Assembly (NCBI GenBank): GCA_002772535.1
Contig: PFDP01000014.1
Coordinates: forward strand, 165,481 to 229,480
Origin: Candidatus Peregrinibacteria bacterium CG10_big_fil_rev_8_21_14_0_10_36_19
GTDB lineage: Bacteria; Patescibacteriota; Gracilibacteria; UBA1369; LOWO2-01-FULL-3
Direction: 5' to 3'
Length of the DNA stretch: 64,000 nt
Part shown: positions 41,110 to 51,006 of the stretch, piece by piece
Position numbering within the stretch: position 1 is the first letter of the stretch
How the letters are laid out: each line of letters begins with the position of its first letter
Position numbers and translations under genes: made by a program
Notes under the pieces: model-generated
What the model saw: only the letters and a program-made list of their open reading frames with translations
Told to the model about the DNA's origin: nothing
Database searches by the model: none

Positions 41110-42765
41110 ATGAAAAATATAACCAAAATTATTACAAGTTTAATAATATTTCTAATCAGTTCAACTCAAGCTTTAGCCTTCTACAGCGACGTAAACAGCA
41201 CTACACCATACTACGAATCAATCAAAAAGATGTATGAGGCTGGTCAGTTACCAGAATCGGCAAACTTCCAACCAAATGCAAAAATAACCACAGACGATCT
41301 TAAAGAGATACTAGAAAGCTACGGCAAACAAGAGCTAAACAAAAGCATCAAAATCAACTCATGGAGAAAAGATAAAGTACTAGTAAAACATCAAGCACTA
41401 AAAATAATTTTTGATGTCCTAGGCATTGGATATTCAAACTTTTTTGATAAAACATCATTTCCTTTCAAAGATCTAAACCCAGAATCACCTATTGCCGCAA
41501 TTGCGCAAAAGGCATCAGAAATTGGAATTTTGGAAAGCGACAACACTGCAATGTTTCGCATGGCAAAAACAGTAACAAAAGCCGAAATAATAGACTACAT
41601 TCAAAAAATAAAAACCTTTGATCCTAAAGCAGTTCCACAAACAACAACACCAAAAGCAATTACAATTCAACTAACACCATCAACAAACAACCTAAGCCAA
41701 ACAGACCAAGAACTACTAAACAATCCAAACTTCAAAACATTCCTTGATGTATGGAAAAAGTTAAAAACAGAATACTACTACAAAAACGACGCCGATTTCG
41801 ACAAACTAATCCTTAACGCAACAGAAGGCCTAGTAAAAGACAATGGCGACATCTACACAGTCTTTCAAAAACCAGACGATGCCCACAAATTTCTCCAAGT
41901 ATTATCAAACGAATACGAAGGAGTAGGAATGAGCCTAGAAATGATTGATGAACACGCCACAATAGTTTCACCTTTCATAGGTTCACCAGCCGAACAAGCA
42001 GGCCTACAAGCAGGAGATATTATTATAAAAATTAATGACGAAGACATCAGGGGTCTAAATCTTCAGACAATTGTAAATAAAATTAAAGGACCAGCAAACA
42101 CCTCAGTAAAAATAACCATTACCAGAAATGGAGTAGAACAAACTTACAATGTAAAACGCCAACTCATTAACTACAAAGATGTTCAATACAAAACAATAGA
42201 AAAAAATGGCAAAAAAATTGGATACATCCAAATTACAACATTCTCACAAAGCACTTACAACAATTTTGTTGAAGCAATAAAAGATCTCAATAATCAAAAC
42301 ATTAGCGGTTATATAATAGACTTAAGAAACAACCCAGGAGGATATCTAGATAGCGCAATTCACATAATTGGAACATTTGTAGGACGCGATAAAAAAGCAG
42401 TAGAACTACACTATGCAAACGGGACTATAGAACCATATACAACCAACACAGAAAAAATTGTTAAAGACTTACCAATAAAAATTCTTATCAACAAAGGAAG
42501 CGCATCAGCCTCAGAAATACTAGCTGGAGCACTCAAAGACTACAACATTGGCCAAAGCATAGGGGCAACCAGCTTTGGAAAAGGAAGCGTACAACAACTA
42601 TACACATACAAAGATGGATCTCTATTCAAATTCACAATCGCAAAATGGTTTACACCAAATGGCACATCAATAGATAAAAACGGGCTCAAACCAAACATCA
42701 CAATCGAAAGAAGTGAAACTGGAGACAATCAGTTAGAACAAGCACTAAGCCTTATTGCGAACTAA
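41110..42765 (+). CDS. S41 carboxyl-terminal processing protease with SLH-like repeats
   Basis: A 551-residue exported serine protease. Signal peptide 1-23 with cleavage after ALA. Residues 24-180 hold two segments like S-layer homology repeats: FYSDV..YYESIKKMYEAG and FKDLNPESPIAAIAQKASE, each followed by a TxxE/D..I pattern. Next come a PDZ domain (GSPAEQAGLQAGDIIIKIN) and the S41 core: IDLRNNPGGYLDSA, INKGSASASEILAGAL with the catalytic Ser, and SFGKGSVQ with the catalytic Lys. It would cut or mature exported proteins at the surface. Start at ATG 41110 gives a proper signal peptide; the earlier start is non-ATG. It overlaps the end of the convergent VirB4-like gene by 14 bp. Confidence 0.88.
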   Translation: MKNITKIITSLIIFLISSTQALAFYSDVNSTTPYYESIKKMYEAGQLPESANFQPNAKITTDDLKEILESYGKQELNKSIKINSWRKDKVLVKHQALKIIFDVLGIGYSNFFDKTSFPFKDLNPESPIAAIAQKASEIGILESDNTAMFRMAKTVTKAEIIDYIQKIKTFDPKAVPQTTTPKAITIQLTPSTNNLSQTDQELLNNPNFKTFLDVWKKLKTEYYYKNDADFDKLILNATEGLVKDNGDIYTVFQKPDDAHKFLQVLSNEYEGVGMSLEMIDEHATIVSPFIGSPAEQAGLQAGDIIIKINDEDIRGLNLQTIVNKIKGPANTSVKITITRNGVEQTYNVKRQLINYKDVQYKTIEKNGKKIGYIQITTFSQSTYNNFVEAIKDLNNQNISGYIIDLRNNPGGYLDSAIHIIGTFVGRDKKAVELHYANGTIEPYTTNTEKIVKDLPIKILINKGSASASEILAGALKDYNIGQSIGATSFGKGSVQQLYTYKDGSLFKFTIAKWFTPNGTSIDKNGLKPNITIERSETGDNQLEQALSLIAN

Positions 42766-45010
42766 CATCAGATGATGTTGATGCAGAAGAGTCATCCTGT
42801 CTTTTCTGTAAAATAGCCTCAGGATTTGTAGTCACAATCTTATCCTCCGTATAAGAAGCTATCACCTGTATAGCAACATGCTTTTGACCAGCAAAGAAAA
42901 GCCCTTGCCCAACACCACTATTCAAAAGTACATATTTTTCGCCTTCTGTAAGGTTAAAAATCTGCGCCAAAACGTCCACGGCAGAAGGCGCCTGCTTCAA
43001 AAGCAACTGAATAGAAGAATTCGTAATAATAGGTTTTCCATAATCACTTTTAACGAAATCCTCAACATCCTGAGTAATAGTAGAAACTCCCAAGTAATAT
43101 TTACGAGCACGCTTCACAAGACCAAACAAGAATTTTGCACTATCTTCATGCTGCATCATTGTCCAGGCCTCATCAACCACCAATACACGCTTTTTAAGCT
43201 CACTACGAACCTGATTCCAAATATAATTAAGAATTATATACATGGCCGTAGGTCTTAAAGCATCTTCCAAATCTCTAATACAGAAAACCATCATTCCACC
43301 ACTCAAATCCACATTTGTAGGCTTATTAAAGATTCCAGAATAAGAACCCTCTGTATATTTAGCAAGCCTTTGAACCAAAGACTCCGCCCCTTGCATAGAA
43401 CCCAAAATTTGATACAAATCCTGCATTGTAGGCGGCTCAAAATCACCAGGATTTACTTGTTCCATAGTAATTCCCTTTAAAGCATAAACATCAAGCAATG
43501 CCTTATCCAAAATCCCCTCTTCCTCAGGAGTAAGACCACCAAGCATCAATTTAAGAAGACCCATCAATGTAATAACATTAGATCTCAAAATATCACCAGG
43601 CTGAACATCATCACCATCAAAAGACTTAGGCAAATCAAAAGGATTGATACGTCTATCACTATTCAAACTTAGCTTCAAATAAGATCCTCCAACAGCATTA
43701 GCTAAAGCCTCATACTCGTTTTCTGGATCAACAACAATCACATCCGTCCCCATCATCATTAAACGCAAAATTTCAAGCTTCACAGCGTAAGATTTACCGG
43801 CACCAGACTTAGCAAAAATAACACTATTCGCATTTTCAAGTGCAAACCTATCAAAAATTACCAAACTATCATTATGGCGATTAAGACCATACAAAATACC
43901 TTTATCAGAAGTTAAATCTGAAGAAGTAAAAGGAAAAGTTGTAGAAAGTGGACCAGTGTTCATATTCCTAATAGTGTAAAGCTCGTCTAAACACATAGGA
44001 ATTGAAGAGTTAAATGCCTGTTCGGCTTGCAATTGCGCTCTTTTAGTCATCACAAGTTTACCAGCCAGCAAACTTTCAAGCTGTTTAGCAACCTTTTCCA
44101 GCTTCTTTTTATCATCAGAATACATTGTAAAATACAAAGCAAACTGGAAAAATTTTTCTTGACCTCTCTGAATTTGAGTTCTCAAAGTTTCCGCATCCTC
44201 TAAAGCAGTTTCCAAGGCAGGATCGCGCACTTGCCCCTTTTCGGCATTCATTCTCATACTAGATTGCATCTGAGCAACCTTCTTTTTCAAAGTTTTCATA
44301 ATTTGCTCAGAACTAATTGGATATATAAATTGAGATATATCCATAGTCACATCAAAATTAATCACAGGAGAAAGCCAATTTGCATCCAGATAACGAGGAT
44401 AAGCATATACATAAAAACTTTGTGTATAAACACCATCTATTTTAATAGAATCATATCTAATATCCATTGACGAAGGAGAAATCAAATCTTTAATAGAAGA
44501 AAGACCCTCTTGATAGATTTTTTCAGCTTCCAAATACTCTTTTTTCTCCTTTTCACTTATCGAACCACTTGCATTATCTACTTTATCAGCAATGTTTTTA
44601 TTTTTTGAATCACTAATAGAAAACAAACCTTTAACTTTATCAAACACAGACTGTTTTTTTAAAGCCTCAGGATCAACATCTTTTTTAATATCAGCAGAAA
44701 CTTTCATACCAGTATTAGGATCATAACCAGCTTCTTTAAGCTTAAATGCAGCGTCCTCATTAGCTTTCTCAACCACCTCTAAAGATGGTGTTACTTCAAT
44801 TGTAGACGAAGGATCATTCCCAAGTTCAGTAGCAGTAGGCTTATCAGCACGCAAATCTAACCCAGCAATTCCAAGGTCAGAAGTTTTATCAGCAGCATCA
44901 GCAAGCCAAGCCGGCGTAGAAGAATCTTCACTCAAATTACGTGTAAAAACCGCATTATCCTTCTTCAATTCACCAGTATTGTTTTGTGTTTGTGTTTGTT
45001 TTGTATCCAT
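42752..45010 (-). CDS. VirB4/TraC-like conjugation ATPase
   Basis: A 752-residue protein of the VirB4/TraC ATPase family, which powers type IV secretion and conjugative pilus assembly. The first 150 residues are charged and low in complexity. Walker A is IFAKSGAGKSYAVK near 405, followed by DPENEYEALA; Walker B is RVLVVDEAWTMM near 611, and the C-terminal motif TQDVEDFV is also typical. No VirB6, VirD4 or other type IV partners are next to it, so it may serve a reduced DNA- or protein-moving machine. A TGC-TATAAT promoter (45032-45037) lies 21 bp before the ATG. Confidence 0.88.
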   Translation of the reverse strand: MDTKQTQTQNNTGELKKDNAVFTRNLSEDSSTPAWLADAADKTSDLGIAGLDLRADKPTATELGNDPSSTIEVTPSLEVVEKANEDAAFKLKEAGYDPNTGMKVSADIKKDVDPEALKKQSVFDKVKGLFSISDSKNKNIADKVDNASGSISEKEKKEYLEAEKIYQEGLSSIKDLISPSSMDIRYDSIKIDGVYTQSFYVYAYPRYLDANWLSPVINFDVTMDISQFIYPISSEQIMKTLKKKVAQMQSSMRMNAEKGQVRDPALETALEDAETLRTQIQRGQEKFFQFALYFTMYSDDKKKLEKVAKQLESLLAGKLVMTKRAQLQAEQAFNSSIPMCLDELYTIRNMNTGPLSTTFPFTSSDLTSDKGILYGLNRHNDSLVIFDRFALENANSVIFAKSGAGKSYAVKLEILRLMMMGTDVIVVDPENEYEALANAVGGSYLKLSLNSDRRINPFDLPKSFDGDDVQPGDILRSNVITLMGLLKLMLGGLTPEEEGILDKALLDVYALKGITMEQVNPGDFEPPTMQDLYQILGSMQGAESLVQRLAKYTEGSYSGIFNKPTNVDLSGGMMVFCIRDLEDALRPTAMYIILNYIWNQVRSELKKRVLVVDEAWTMMQHEDSAKFLFGLVKRARKYYLGVSTITQDVEDFVKSDYGKPIITNSSIQLLLKQAPSAVDVLAQIFNLTEGEKYVLLNSGVGQGLFFAGQKHVAIQVIASYTEDKIVTTNPEAILQKRQDDSSASTSSDVSSQ

Positions 45011-45089
45011 TTATTTGAAATTTATCTCATTATTATAGCAAAAAAACACATTTTTTACAATAGAGATAAAGTGGAAAAAACAACAAGAT

Positions 45090-45496
45090 GACAAAAACGG
45101 TCATGCGTAGGGGTGGTGGCGCGCTATCAGCGCGCCACCACCCCCCGCATATGTAGACAAACACCTTTCGACGCCCGTCTACACCCCCCCTCACCCTTTT
45201 AGTCAGGCGAGGAAAGTTTTGTGAGGGGAGCTGCGAAAAAACCGCAGCTCACAGTGCAGACCTGCGAAAAAATCGCAACAGTACACACTGGTGTTGGAAC
45301 TTCATCAGAAGCTCTACAACAGCACCCTCGATCGATACCAACAAGGTTGGTTTATCAATCATCAAAATTTGATAACTAATAAACCAACCCTGAAATTTTC
45401 ATCATCTTGTTGTCAAAACTGTAAATGGTGTATACAGATCAGTCATCAAGACAACCAGCATAACAAACCACAATCAGTACTGAGCAAAACTCAGTG
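45090..45496 (-). ncRNA. Candidate structured non-coding RNA of unknown family
   Basis: A 628-bp gap before gyrA holds no protein gene. Its minus strand has a consensus promoter and, from the expected start near 45495, at least seven hairpins in order: ACTGAG/CTCAGT, an 11-bp stem GGTTGGTTTAT/ATAAACCAACC, TGCGA/TCGCA, GAGCTGCG/CGCAGCTC, CCCTCAC/GTGAGGG, GTAGAC/GTCTAC and a 15-bp GC-rich hairpin, then a T-run. Base composition is much more GC-rich than the neighbours. RNase P RNA, tmRNA and SRP RNA signatures were looked for and not found. Ends are inferred. Confidence 0.6.
45103..45150 (-). terminator. GC-rich hairpin ending the candidate ncRNA
   Basis: Perfect 15-bp stem (45110-45124 with 45130-45144) around the loop TGATA, extended by ATGCG/CGCAT, in an otherwise AT-rich genome. 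On the minus strand a TTTTT run follows about 12 nt later (45093-45097), so it is a non-standard terminator or a stable 3' domain. Confidence 0.55.
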
Positions 45497-45501
45497 CAAA
45501 G

Positions 45502-45530
45502 AATATAAAAACAAAAACAAAAAATGTCAA
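45502..45530 (-). promoter_or_regulatory. Promoter of the candidate ncRNA
   Basis: Minus strand TTGACA (45525-45530), 17-bp T-rich spacer, TATATT (45502-45507). The expected start falls at the base of the first hairpin. Confidence 0.75.
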
Positions 45531-45638
45531 CCCCTTTCACACACAGCATTATTCACTCACCCGCTACTTTACTATACAATCAAAGTCCAATATGATAGCA
45601 TCGGACCAAGATAAAATAGCAAATAAACACTAATATTC

Positions 45639-48278
45639 ATGGCTAACCAAGACGAAAATAAGCACAACCCCGAAGAAAAAGATCAACAAGAAAACGACGA
45701 AATAGAAGAAACAGAAGAGGATATTGACGATCAAGAACCAGAACTATTTACAGGAAATCAAGAAGCCGGAGGCAACCTACACGATGCCAACATTACCAAT
45801 GAAATGGAAAACTCTTATCTAGAGTATGCCATGAGCGTAATCGTATCCAGAGCCCTTCCAGATGTAAGAGACGGTCTCAAGCCAGTTCACAGGCGTATTC
45901 TTTATGCCATGAACGATATGGGATTAAGATCCTCAAGTTCATTCCGCAAATCAGCATCTGTAGTCGGAGAAGTGTTAGCAAAGTACCATCCACACGGTGA
46001 TTCCGCTGTATACGACTCAATGGTAAGAATGGCTCAGGACTTTTCAATGAGATATGAGCTAGTACGCGGACAAGGAAACTTTGGATCAATAGACGGAGAC
46101 GGCGCAGCCGCAATGCGTTACACAGAGGCAAAAATGGAAAAAATTACGGACGAAATGATGGCAGACATCGATAAAGAAACCGTAAACTGGAGAGATAACT
46201 ATGACGGAAGATATAAAGAACCAGTAGTACTACCAACAAAAGTACCTCAATTATTATTAAATGGTACAACAGGAATTGCGGTTGGTATGGCCACATCAAT
46301 CCCCCCTCACAACCTAGGAGAGCTAATTGATGGAGTTATGCACCTATCAAATCACCCCGAAGCAACAATCGACGACCTTATGCAATACATCAAAGGTCCA
46401 GATTTCCCAACGGGAGGTTTAATATACTCAACAGCAGACATAAAAACTGCATACGCAACAGGGCGTGGCGGAATGGTTTGTAGAGCAAAAACAGAAATTC
46501 AAGAAAGAAAAGGTGGTAAATACGCAATAATTGTCACAGAAATACCGTATCAAGTAAACAAATCAAACTTAGTAAGCAAAATTGCCGACCTAGTTCGTGA
46601 TAAAAAAGTACTCGGTATCACAGATATCAGAGATGAATCTAACAAAGACGGTATTAGAGTTGTTATTGAACTAAAAAAGGACAGCTACCCTAAAAAAATT
46701 CTAAATCAACTTTTCAAATACACTCAATTACAAAGTTCATTCAACATGAACCTAATTGCACTAGTAGACGAAATACAACCTCACCTACTAGATCTTAAAC
46801 AAGTACTCGAACACTTTATTTCACACAGAAAAGAAGTAATCACAAGACGCACAATTTACGACCTCAAAATAGCAAAAGCTCGTGCACATATCCTTGAAGG
46901 ACTAAAAATTGCACTAGATTCAATTGATGCAGTAATTGCAACAATCAGAAAAGCACCAACAAAAGAAGATGCTCTTTCAGCATTAATGAAACAATTCAAA
47001 CTTTCAGAAGAACAAGGTAAAGCCATTCTTGAAATGCGTCTACAAACACTTGCAGGGCTTGAAAGACAAAAAATTGAAAACGAATTAGCAGAAAAACTAG
47101 CACTGATCACAGAATTAGAAGGAATACTAGCAGATACAGGAAAAGTACTAAAAATAATGCAAGATGAACTAGCCGAAATAAAAGAAAAATACAACGACGA
47201 ACGCCGTACAGAAATAATTCCAAACGCCGTAAACAGCATTTCACAAAAAGACACAATTCCAAACGAACCAATGATCGTAATGTTAAGCCGTGAAAACTAC
47301 ATTAAGCGTATACCTCCAAGCACATTTAAAGCACAAAACCGTGGAGGAAAAGGAGTTATAGGCGGAAAAACAAAGGAAGAAGATGAAATCAAACTTATAC
47401 GCCAAGCCAATAATCATGATGAACTTCTATATTTCACAAATAAAGGAAGAGTTTTCAAACTACCAGTATACGAAATACCAGTAGCATCAAGACAAGCAAA
47501 AGGACAAGCAGTCGTAAATCTACTTCAATTACAAGAAGATGAGTATGTGACAGCAATATTAAATGCAAAAGAGAACTTCACAGGTGAATTCTTAATCATG
47601 GCAACAACCACAGGTACAATCAAAAAAACGCCAGTAAAAGATTTTGAAAACGTAAGAAAAACCGGACTTATAGCAATTAAATTAAGAGATAATGACTCAC
47701 TTGAATGGGTAAGAGAAGTATCCCCTGGCAATGAAGTTATAATCATTACCAAGAGCGGAAAAAGCATTAGATTTAACGAAGACGATGCACGCTCAATGGG
47801 CAGAGCCTCAATCGGAGTAAGAGGAATACGCCTAAGAAGTGACGACACAGTAGTAGAAATGGATGTAATTGATGACCCAGAAAACACCTCCTTACTAGTT
47901 GTTATGGAAAATGGGCTTGGAAAAATGACAAAAATTACCGATTACAGAATTCAAACAAGAGGCGGAACAGGTGTAAAAACCGCAAATGTAACAAACAAAA
48001 CAGGACAAGTTATAGGTGCAAAAGTAATAGCAAAAACAACAGATGCAGATCTAATTATGATTTCTAAAAGCGGACAAGTAATACGCCTTCACTCACAACA
48101 CATTCCTTCACAGGGGCGTGCAACGCAAGGAGTTTACCTAATGCGCCTAAGACCAACGGACAAAGTTGCCTCAATATCACTTATGCAAAGAGAAATTGAA
48201 GACGACGAGGCTCTAAACGATGCACAATCATCAATAATTATCGATCAAGAGGAAGACACATCAATAGCTAACGCTTAA
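45639..48278 (+). CDS. gyrA: DNA gyrase subunit A
   Basis: GyrA forms the DNA-cutting core of gyrase with GyrB. The 879 residues begin with an acidic extension of about 40 residues, then [28 protein letters not shown] and the catalytic tyrosine in [10 protein letters not shown]. The C-terminal beta-pinwheel contains QNRGGKG, a GyrA-box variant, which favours gyrase over topoisomerase IV. A short acidic tail ends the protein. A TAAAAT hexamer lies about 25 bp before the ATG; no ribosome-binding site. Confidence 0.96.
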   Translation: MANQDENKHNPEEKDQQENDEIEETEEDIDDQEPELFTGNQEAGGNLHDANITNEMENSYLEYAMSVIVSRALPDVRDGLKPVHRRILYAMNDMGLRSSSSFRKSASVVGEVLAKYHPHGDSAVYDSMVRMAQDFSMRYELVRGQGNFGSIDGDGAAAMRYTEAKMEKITDEMMADIDKETVNWRDNYDGRYKEPVVLPTKVPQLLLNGTTGIAVGMATSIPPHNLGELIDGVMHLSNHPEATIDDLMQYIKGPDFPTGGLIYSTADIKTAYATGRGGMVCRAKTEIQERKGGKYAIIVTEIPYQVNKSNLVSKIADLVRDKKVLGITDIRDESNKDGIRVVIELKKDSYPKKILNQLFKYTQLQSSFNMNLIALVDEIQPHLLDLKQVLEHFISHRKEVITRRTIYDLKIAKARAHILEGLKIALDSIDAVIATIRKAPTKEDALSALMKQFKLSEEQGKAILEMRLQTLAGLERQKIENELAEKLALITELEGILADTGKVLKIMQDELAEIKEKYNDERRTEIIPNAVNSISQKDTIPNEPMIVMLSRENYIKRIPPSTFKAQNRGGKGVIGGKTKEEDEIKLIRQANNHDELLYFTNKGRVFKLPVYEIPVASRQAKGQAVVNLLQLQEDEYVTAILNAKENFTGEFLIMATTTGTIKKTPVKDFENVRKTGLIAIKLRDNDSLEWVREVSPGNEVIIITKSGKSIRFNEDDARSMGRASIGVRGIRLRSDDTVVEMDVIDDPENTSLLVVMENGLGKMTKITDYRIQTRGGTGVKTANVTNKTGQVIGAKVIAKTTDADLIMISKSGQVIRLHSQHIPSQGRATQGVYLMRLRPTDKVASISLMQREIEDDEALNDAQSSIIIDQEEDTSIANA

Positions 48279-48291
48279 TAAAATTCCTAAA

Positions 48292-49524
48292 ATGAACAAC
48301 TTAACAAAAAGCATCAGCTTTCTGGCATGCTTTATAAGCCTAACCTCAACAGTTTTTGCATACACCGGTGACATCGCCATAAATCAACAAAATATTCGCT
48401 TTTCCACAAGCACATTCCAAGAGGGGCAAGCAGTAAGAATTTACGCAAGTGTAAGCAACAATAGCTCAAAAGACCTCCTTGGTGTTGTAAAATTCTACAT
48501 CAACGATCAGCAACTTGGAGCAGACCAAGCGATTTCCATATTTGGCAACAAAACAGACGACGTTTTTATAGACTGGGTACCAGGATATGGTTCACAAAAA
48601 GTTGCTGTAAAAATATTCCCATGGAATCCAGAAATCGATGACCCATCAAACAATCACATTGTAAGTAACATTTTTTCAATACAAGACACTGATCACGACG
48701 GAACACCAAACGATAAAGACACAGACGATGATGGAGATAATGTTCCAGACACAGAAGACGATTTCCCTCTAAACAAGAACGAACAACACGACACAGACGG
48801 AGATGGGCTTGGAAATAACACCGACAAAGACGACGATAACGATGGAGTACCAGACAATCATGACGACCTCCCACTAGACCCAAACGAAACAACAGATACC
48901 GACCAAGATGGCATTGGAAATAACGCAGACAACGACGACGATAATGACGAACTCACAGACGCCGAAGAAGAAAACATAGGAACAAATCCACTAAATGAAG
49001 ACACAGACGAAGACGGAACAATCGACGGCCAAGATGCATTTCCATCAAACAAAAACGAACAATTAGACACTGACAAGGACGGGATAGGAAACAATATAGA
49101 CACTGATGATGATAACGACGGTATAAAGGATGAAACAGACCCATTTCCCCTCAACAAAGAGCCTGTACTCAAAATCAAAGCAATTGATCCAAACGATATC
49201 AAAGTAAATTTAATGCAAAAAAACACTTTTGACGCATCACCATCGTACGATGACGATGGAGAAATTGTAAGCTATCAATGGGATATTGATGGACAAACAT
49301 ACGAAGGACAAACCCTCAACCACGTTTTTACAAAATTAGGAAAAACACCAGTAAAACTAACTCTCACAGACGACAAAGGCCAGTCAATAAGCCAAGAATT
49401 TCAAGTTAACGTACTTAACACCAGGCTTTACAAAGAAATTTTTGCTACTTTAATAGCAATTCTACTTGCATTAGTCATATACATGAAGTATATTAGGCAG
49501 GCTAAAAATTCAAGCCACAAGTAA
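48292..49524 (+). CDS. Surface protein with calcium-binding repeats and PKD domain
   Basis: A 410-residue exported protein. Signal peptide at 1-23 (TSTVFA), a CARDB/Ig-like domain at about 25-130, then seven or more thrombospondin type-3-like repeats with DTDxDG motifs (131-290) expected to bind calcium, a PKD domain at 310-375 with YDDDGEIVSYQWDIDG, and a C-terminal membrane helix (382-398) followed by a basic tail. It would stand off the cell membrane as an adhesin or structural protein. It follows gyrA by 13 bp and may share its mRNA, an odd pairing. Confidence 0.82.
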   Translation: MNNLTKSISFLACFISLTSTVFAYTGDIAINQQNIRFSTSTFQEGQAVRIYASVSNNSSKDLLGVVKFYINDQQLGADQAISIFGNKTDDVFIDWVPGYGSQKVAVKIFPWNPEIDDPSNNHIVSNIFSIQDTDHDGTPNDKDTDDDGDNVPDTEDDFPLNKNEQHDTDGDGLGNNTDKDDDNDGVPDNHDDLPLDPNETTDTDQDGIGNNADNDDDNDELTDAEEENIGTNPLNEDTDEDGTIDGQDAFPSNKNEQLDTDKDGIGNNIDTDDDNDGIKDETDPFPLNKEPVLKIKAIDPNDIKVNLMQKNTFDASPSYDDDGEIVSYQWDIDGQTYEGQTLNHVFTKLGKTPVKLTLTDDKGQSISQEFQVNVLNTRLYKEIFATLIAILLALVIYMKYIRQAKNSSHK

Positions 49525-49534
49525 CAAAGTACAA

Positions 49535-49837
49535 ATGAAAACAGGAATTCACCCACAAATGAACGATGTAGTATATATTGATGCTTCAAGCGGAGCACAA
49601 TTTATAACTCAATCTACATCAAAATCTGATGAAAAAATGAAGATTGGAAACAAAGAATACTTCGTTATTAAACTTGATGTAACTTCAGATACTCACCCAT
49701 TCTACACAGGTAAACAAATGCTTCTTGATACAGCAGGACGTGTTGATAAATTCCGTGCTAAAATGGAAAAAGCTCAAAAAATCAAAGCAGCAGCTAGTTC
49801 TGAAGAAAGTTCTGAAGAAGAAATGACAACAGTATAA
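49535..49837 (+). CDS. rpmE2: Ribosomal protein bL31 (cysteine-free form)
   Basis: A 100-residue bL31 of the large ribosomal subunit: KTGIHPQMNDVVYIDASS and HPFYTGKQMLLDTAGRVDKF. It lacks all four zinc-binding cysteines, so it belongs to the zinc-independent (type B) group. An acidic tail SSEESSEEE of about 15 residues is added. Its codon use is less A-biased than the neighbours, as expected for high expression. A dyad follows the stop. No ribosome-binding site is seen despite expected high expression. Confidence 0.93.
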   Translation: MKTGIHPQMNDVVYIDASSGAQFITQSTSKSDEKMKIGNKEYFVIKLDVTSDTHPFYTGKQMLLDTAGRVDKFRAKMEKAQKIKAAASSEESSEEEMTTV

Positions 49838-49871
49838 ACTACAGAGACAGAATCTGCAGAGTAGTTTATAC
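49832..49871 (+). terminator. Hairpin after rpmE2
   Basis: 11-bp perfect arms GTATAAACTAC/GTAGTTTATAC with an inner CAGA/TCTG pair, overlapping the rpmE2 stop. No T-run follows, so it may be a processing or stabilising hairpin rather than a true terminator. Confidence 0.55.
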
Positions 49872-49898
49872 TTCAAATATAAACAATATTTAAAAAAT

Positions 49899-50963
49899 AT
49901 GCCTGCAAATACTTTCGGCTCAAACTTTGTCGTTAGCACATGGGGAGAATCTCACGGAGAAGCTCTTGGAGCTATAGTTGACGGTTGCCCAGCAGGAATA
50001 AAATTAAGCGAAGCAGACATTCAAAAAGAACTAAACCGTAGAAGACCAGCAGAAAAATCAAAAGTTTCAACCACAAGAAGAGAAAAAGACGAAGTTAAAA
50101 TACTTTCGGGGGTTTTTGAAGGTAAAACCACAGGCACTCCAATATCAATGATAGTATTTAACAAAGACACAAGGTCACAAGATTATAGCAATATAAAAGA
50201 CAAATTCAGACCAGGGCACGCAGATTACACATATCACATCAAATACAACGGCCATAATGATTATCGAGGAGGAGGCAGATCATCAGGACGCGAAACAATT
50301 TCACGAGTTATGGCAGGTGCAATTGCAAAAAAGGTACTAAAAGAAAAATATAATATTGAAATTTTTGGACACACACTCCAAATTGCAGAAATAAAAGCCA
50401 CCAACTTCAACAAAGCTTTTATAGAAAAAAATGAACTTAAGACCGCAGACCAAAAAGCATACAAAGAAATGATTAAAAAAATTGAAGAAGTACGCTTCAA
50501 AAGTGGAGATACACTAGGAGCAACAATCGAAATAATAGTAAAAAACGCTCCAGCGGGACTAGGAAATCCTGTTTTCGATAAACTCGATGCTGATCTAGCG
50601 AAAGCCATGATATCAATTGGAGCAATAAAAGGAATAGAGTTTGGATCAGGTTTTGATTCAGTAAACATGACAGGATCAGAACATAACGACCAAATGAAAA
50701 TAAAAGGATCAAAAATAGATTTCTTAAGTAACCACGCAGGAGGTATCTTAGGAGGAATATCAACAGGAGCAGATATCACAATGCGCCTAGCAGTAAAACC
50801 AGTACCATCAACAAGTATTGAGCTACAAACAATCACAGAAAATGGTAAAAATACAACAATCAAAACCCTTGGGCGCCACGACTGCTGCCTTGCACCAAGA
50901 ATAATTCCAGTTGCCGAAAGCATGGCCGCAATAGTAATACTAGACAAAGCGTTACAGTGTTGA
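49899..50963 (+). CDS. aroC: Chorismate synthase
   Basis: AroC makes chorismate from EPSP using reduced flavin, the last step of the shikimate pathway. The 354 residues carry GESHGEALGAIVDGCPAG, RRRPAEKSKVSTTR, GTPISMIVFN, DYRGGGRSSGRETISRV and GRHDCCLAPRIIPVAE near the end. The rest of the pathway genes seen (aroB, aroA, aroK) lie 25 kb away. It is the first gene after the rpmE2 hairpin. A reduced-FMN source is needed; the flavin reductase in this window is a possible supplier (inference). Confidence 0.97.
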   Translation: MPANTFGSNFVVSTWGESHGEALGAIVDGCPAGIKLSEADIQKELNRRRPAEKSKVSTTRREKDEVKILSGVFEGKTTGTPISMIVFNKDTRSQDYSNIKDKFRPGHADYTYHIKYNGHNDYRGGGRSSGRETISRVMAGAIAKKVLKEKYNIEIFGHTLQIAEIKATNFNKAFIEKNELKTADQKAYKEMIKKIEEVRFKSGDTLGATIEIIVKNAPAGLGNPVFDKLDADLAKAMISIGAIKGIEFGSGFDSVNMTGSEHNDQMKIKGSKIDFLSNHAGGILGGISTGADITMRLAVKPVPSTSIELQTITENGKNTTIKTLGRHDCCLAPRIIPVAESMAAIVILDKALQC

Positions 50964-50987
50964 CAAATGCGGAGATTTTGATATAAT
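50960..50987 (+). promoter_or_regulatory. Promoter of the hypothetical gene after aroC
   Basis: TTGACA (50960-50965) overlapping the aroC end, 16-bp spacer, TATAAT (50982-50987), 19 bp to the ATG at 51007. Near-consensus, so strong expression is expected. Confidence 0.8.
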
Positions 50988-51006
50988 AAAAGACTAACCA
51001 AAGAAC

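Noticed and set aside
45200-45240. GAGGAAAGTTTTG on the plus strand resembles conserved region I of RNase P RNA (GAGGAAAGUCC).
   Set aside because: No ACAGAA-type region V, no matching P4 partner and no GGUAA region follow, and the only good promoter points the other way.
45291-45614. 107-codon ORF on the plus strand in the gyrA upstream gap.
   Set aside because: It crosses the hairpins and promoter of the ncRNA candidate, and its composition (Gln/His/Asn/Lys) reflects A/C-rich DNA.
48700-49150. Tandem GAC/GAT-rich DNA repeats in the surface protein gene as a possible nucleic-acid repeat element.
   Set aside because: They encode the DTDxDG calcium-binding protein repeats with varying codons, so the repetition is at the protein level.
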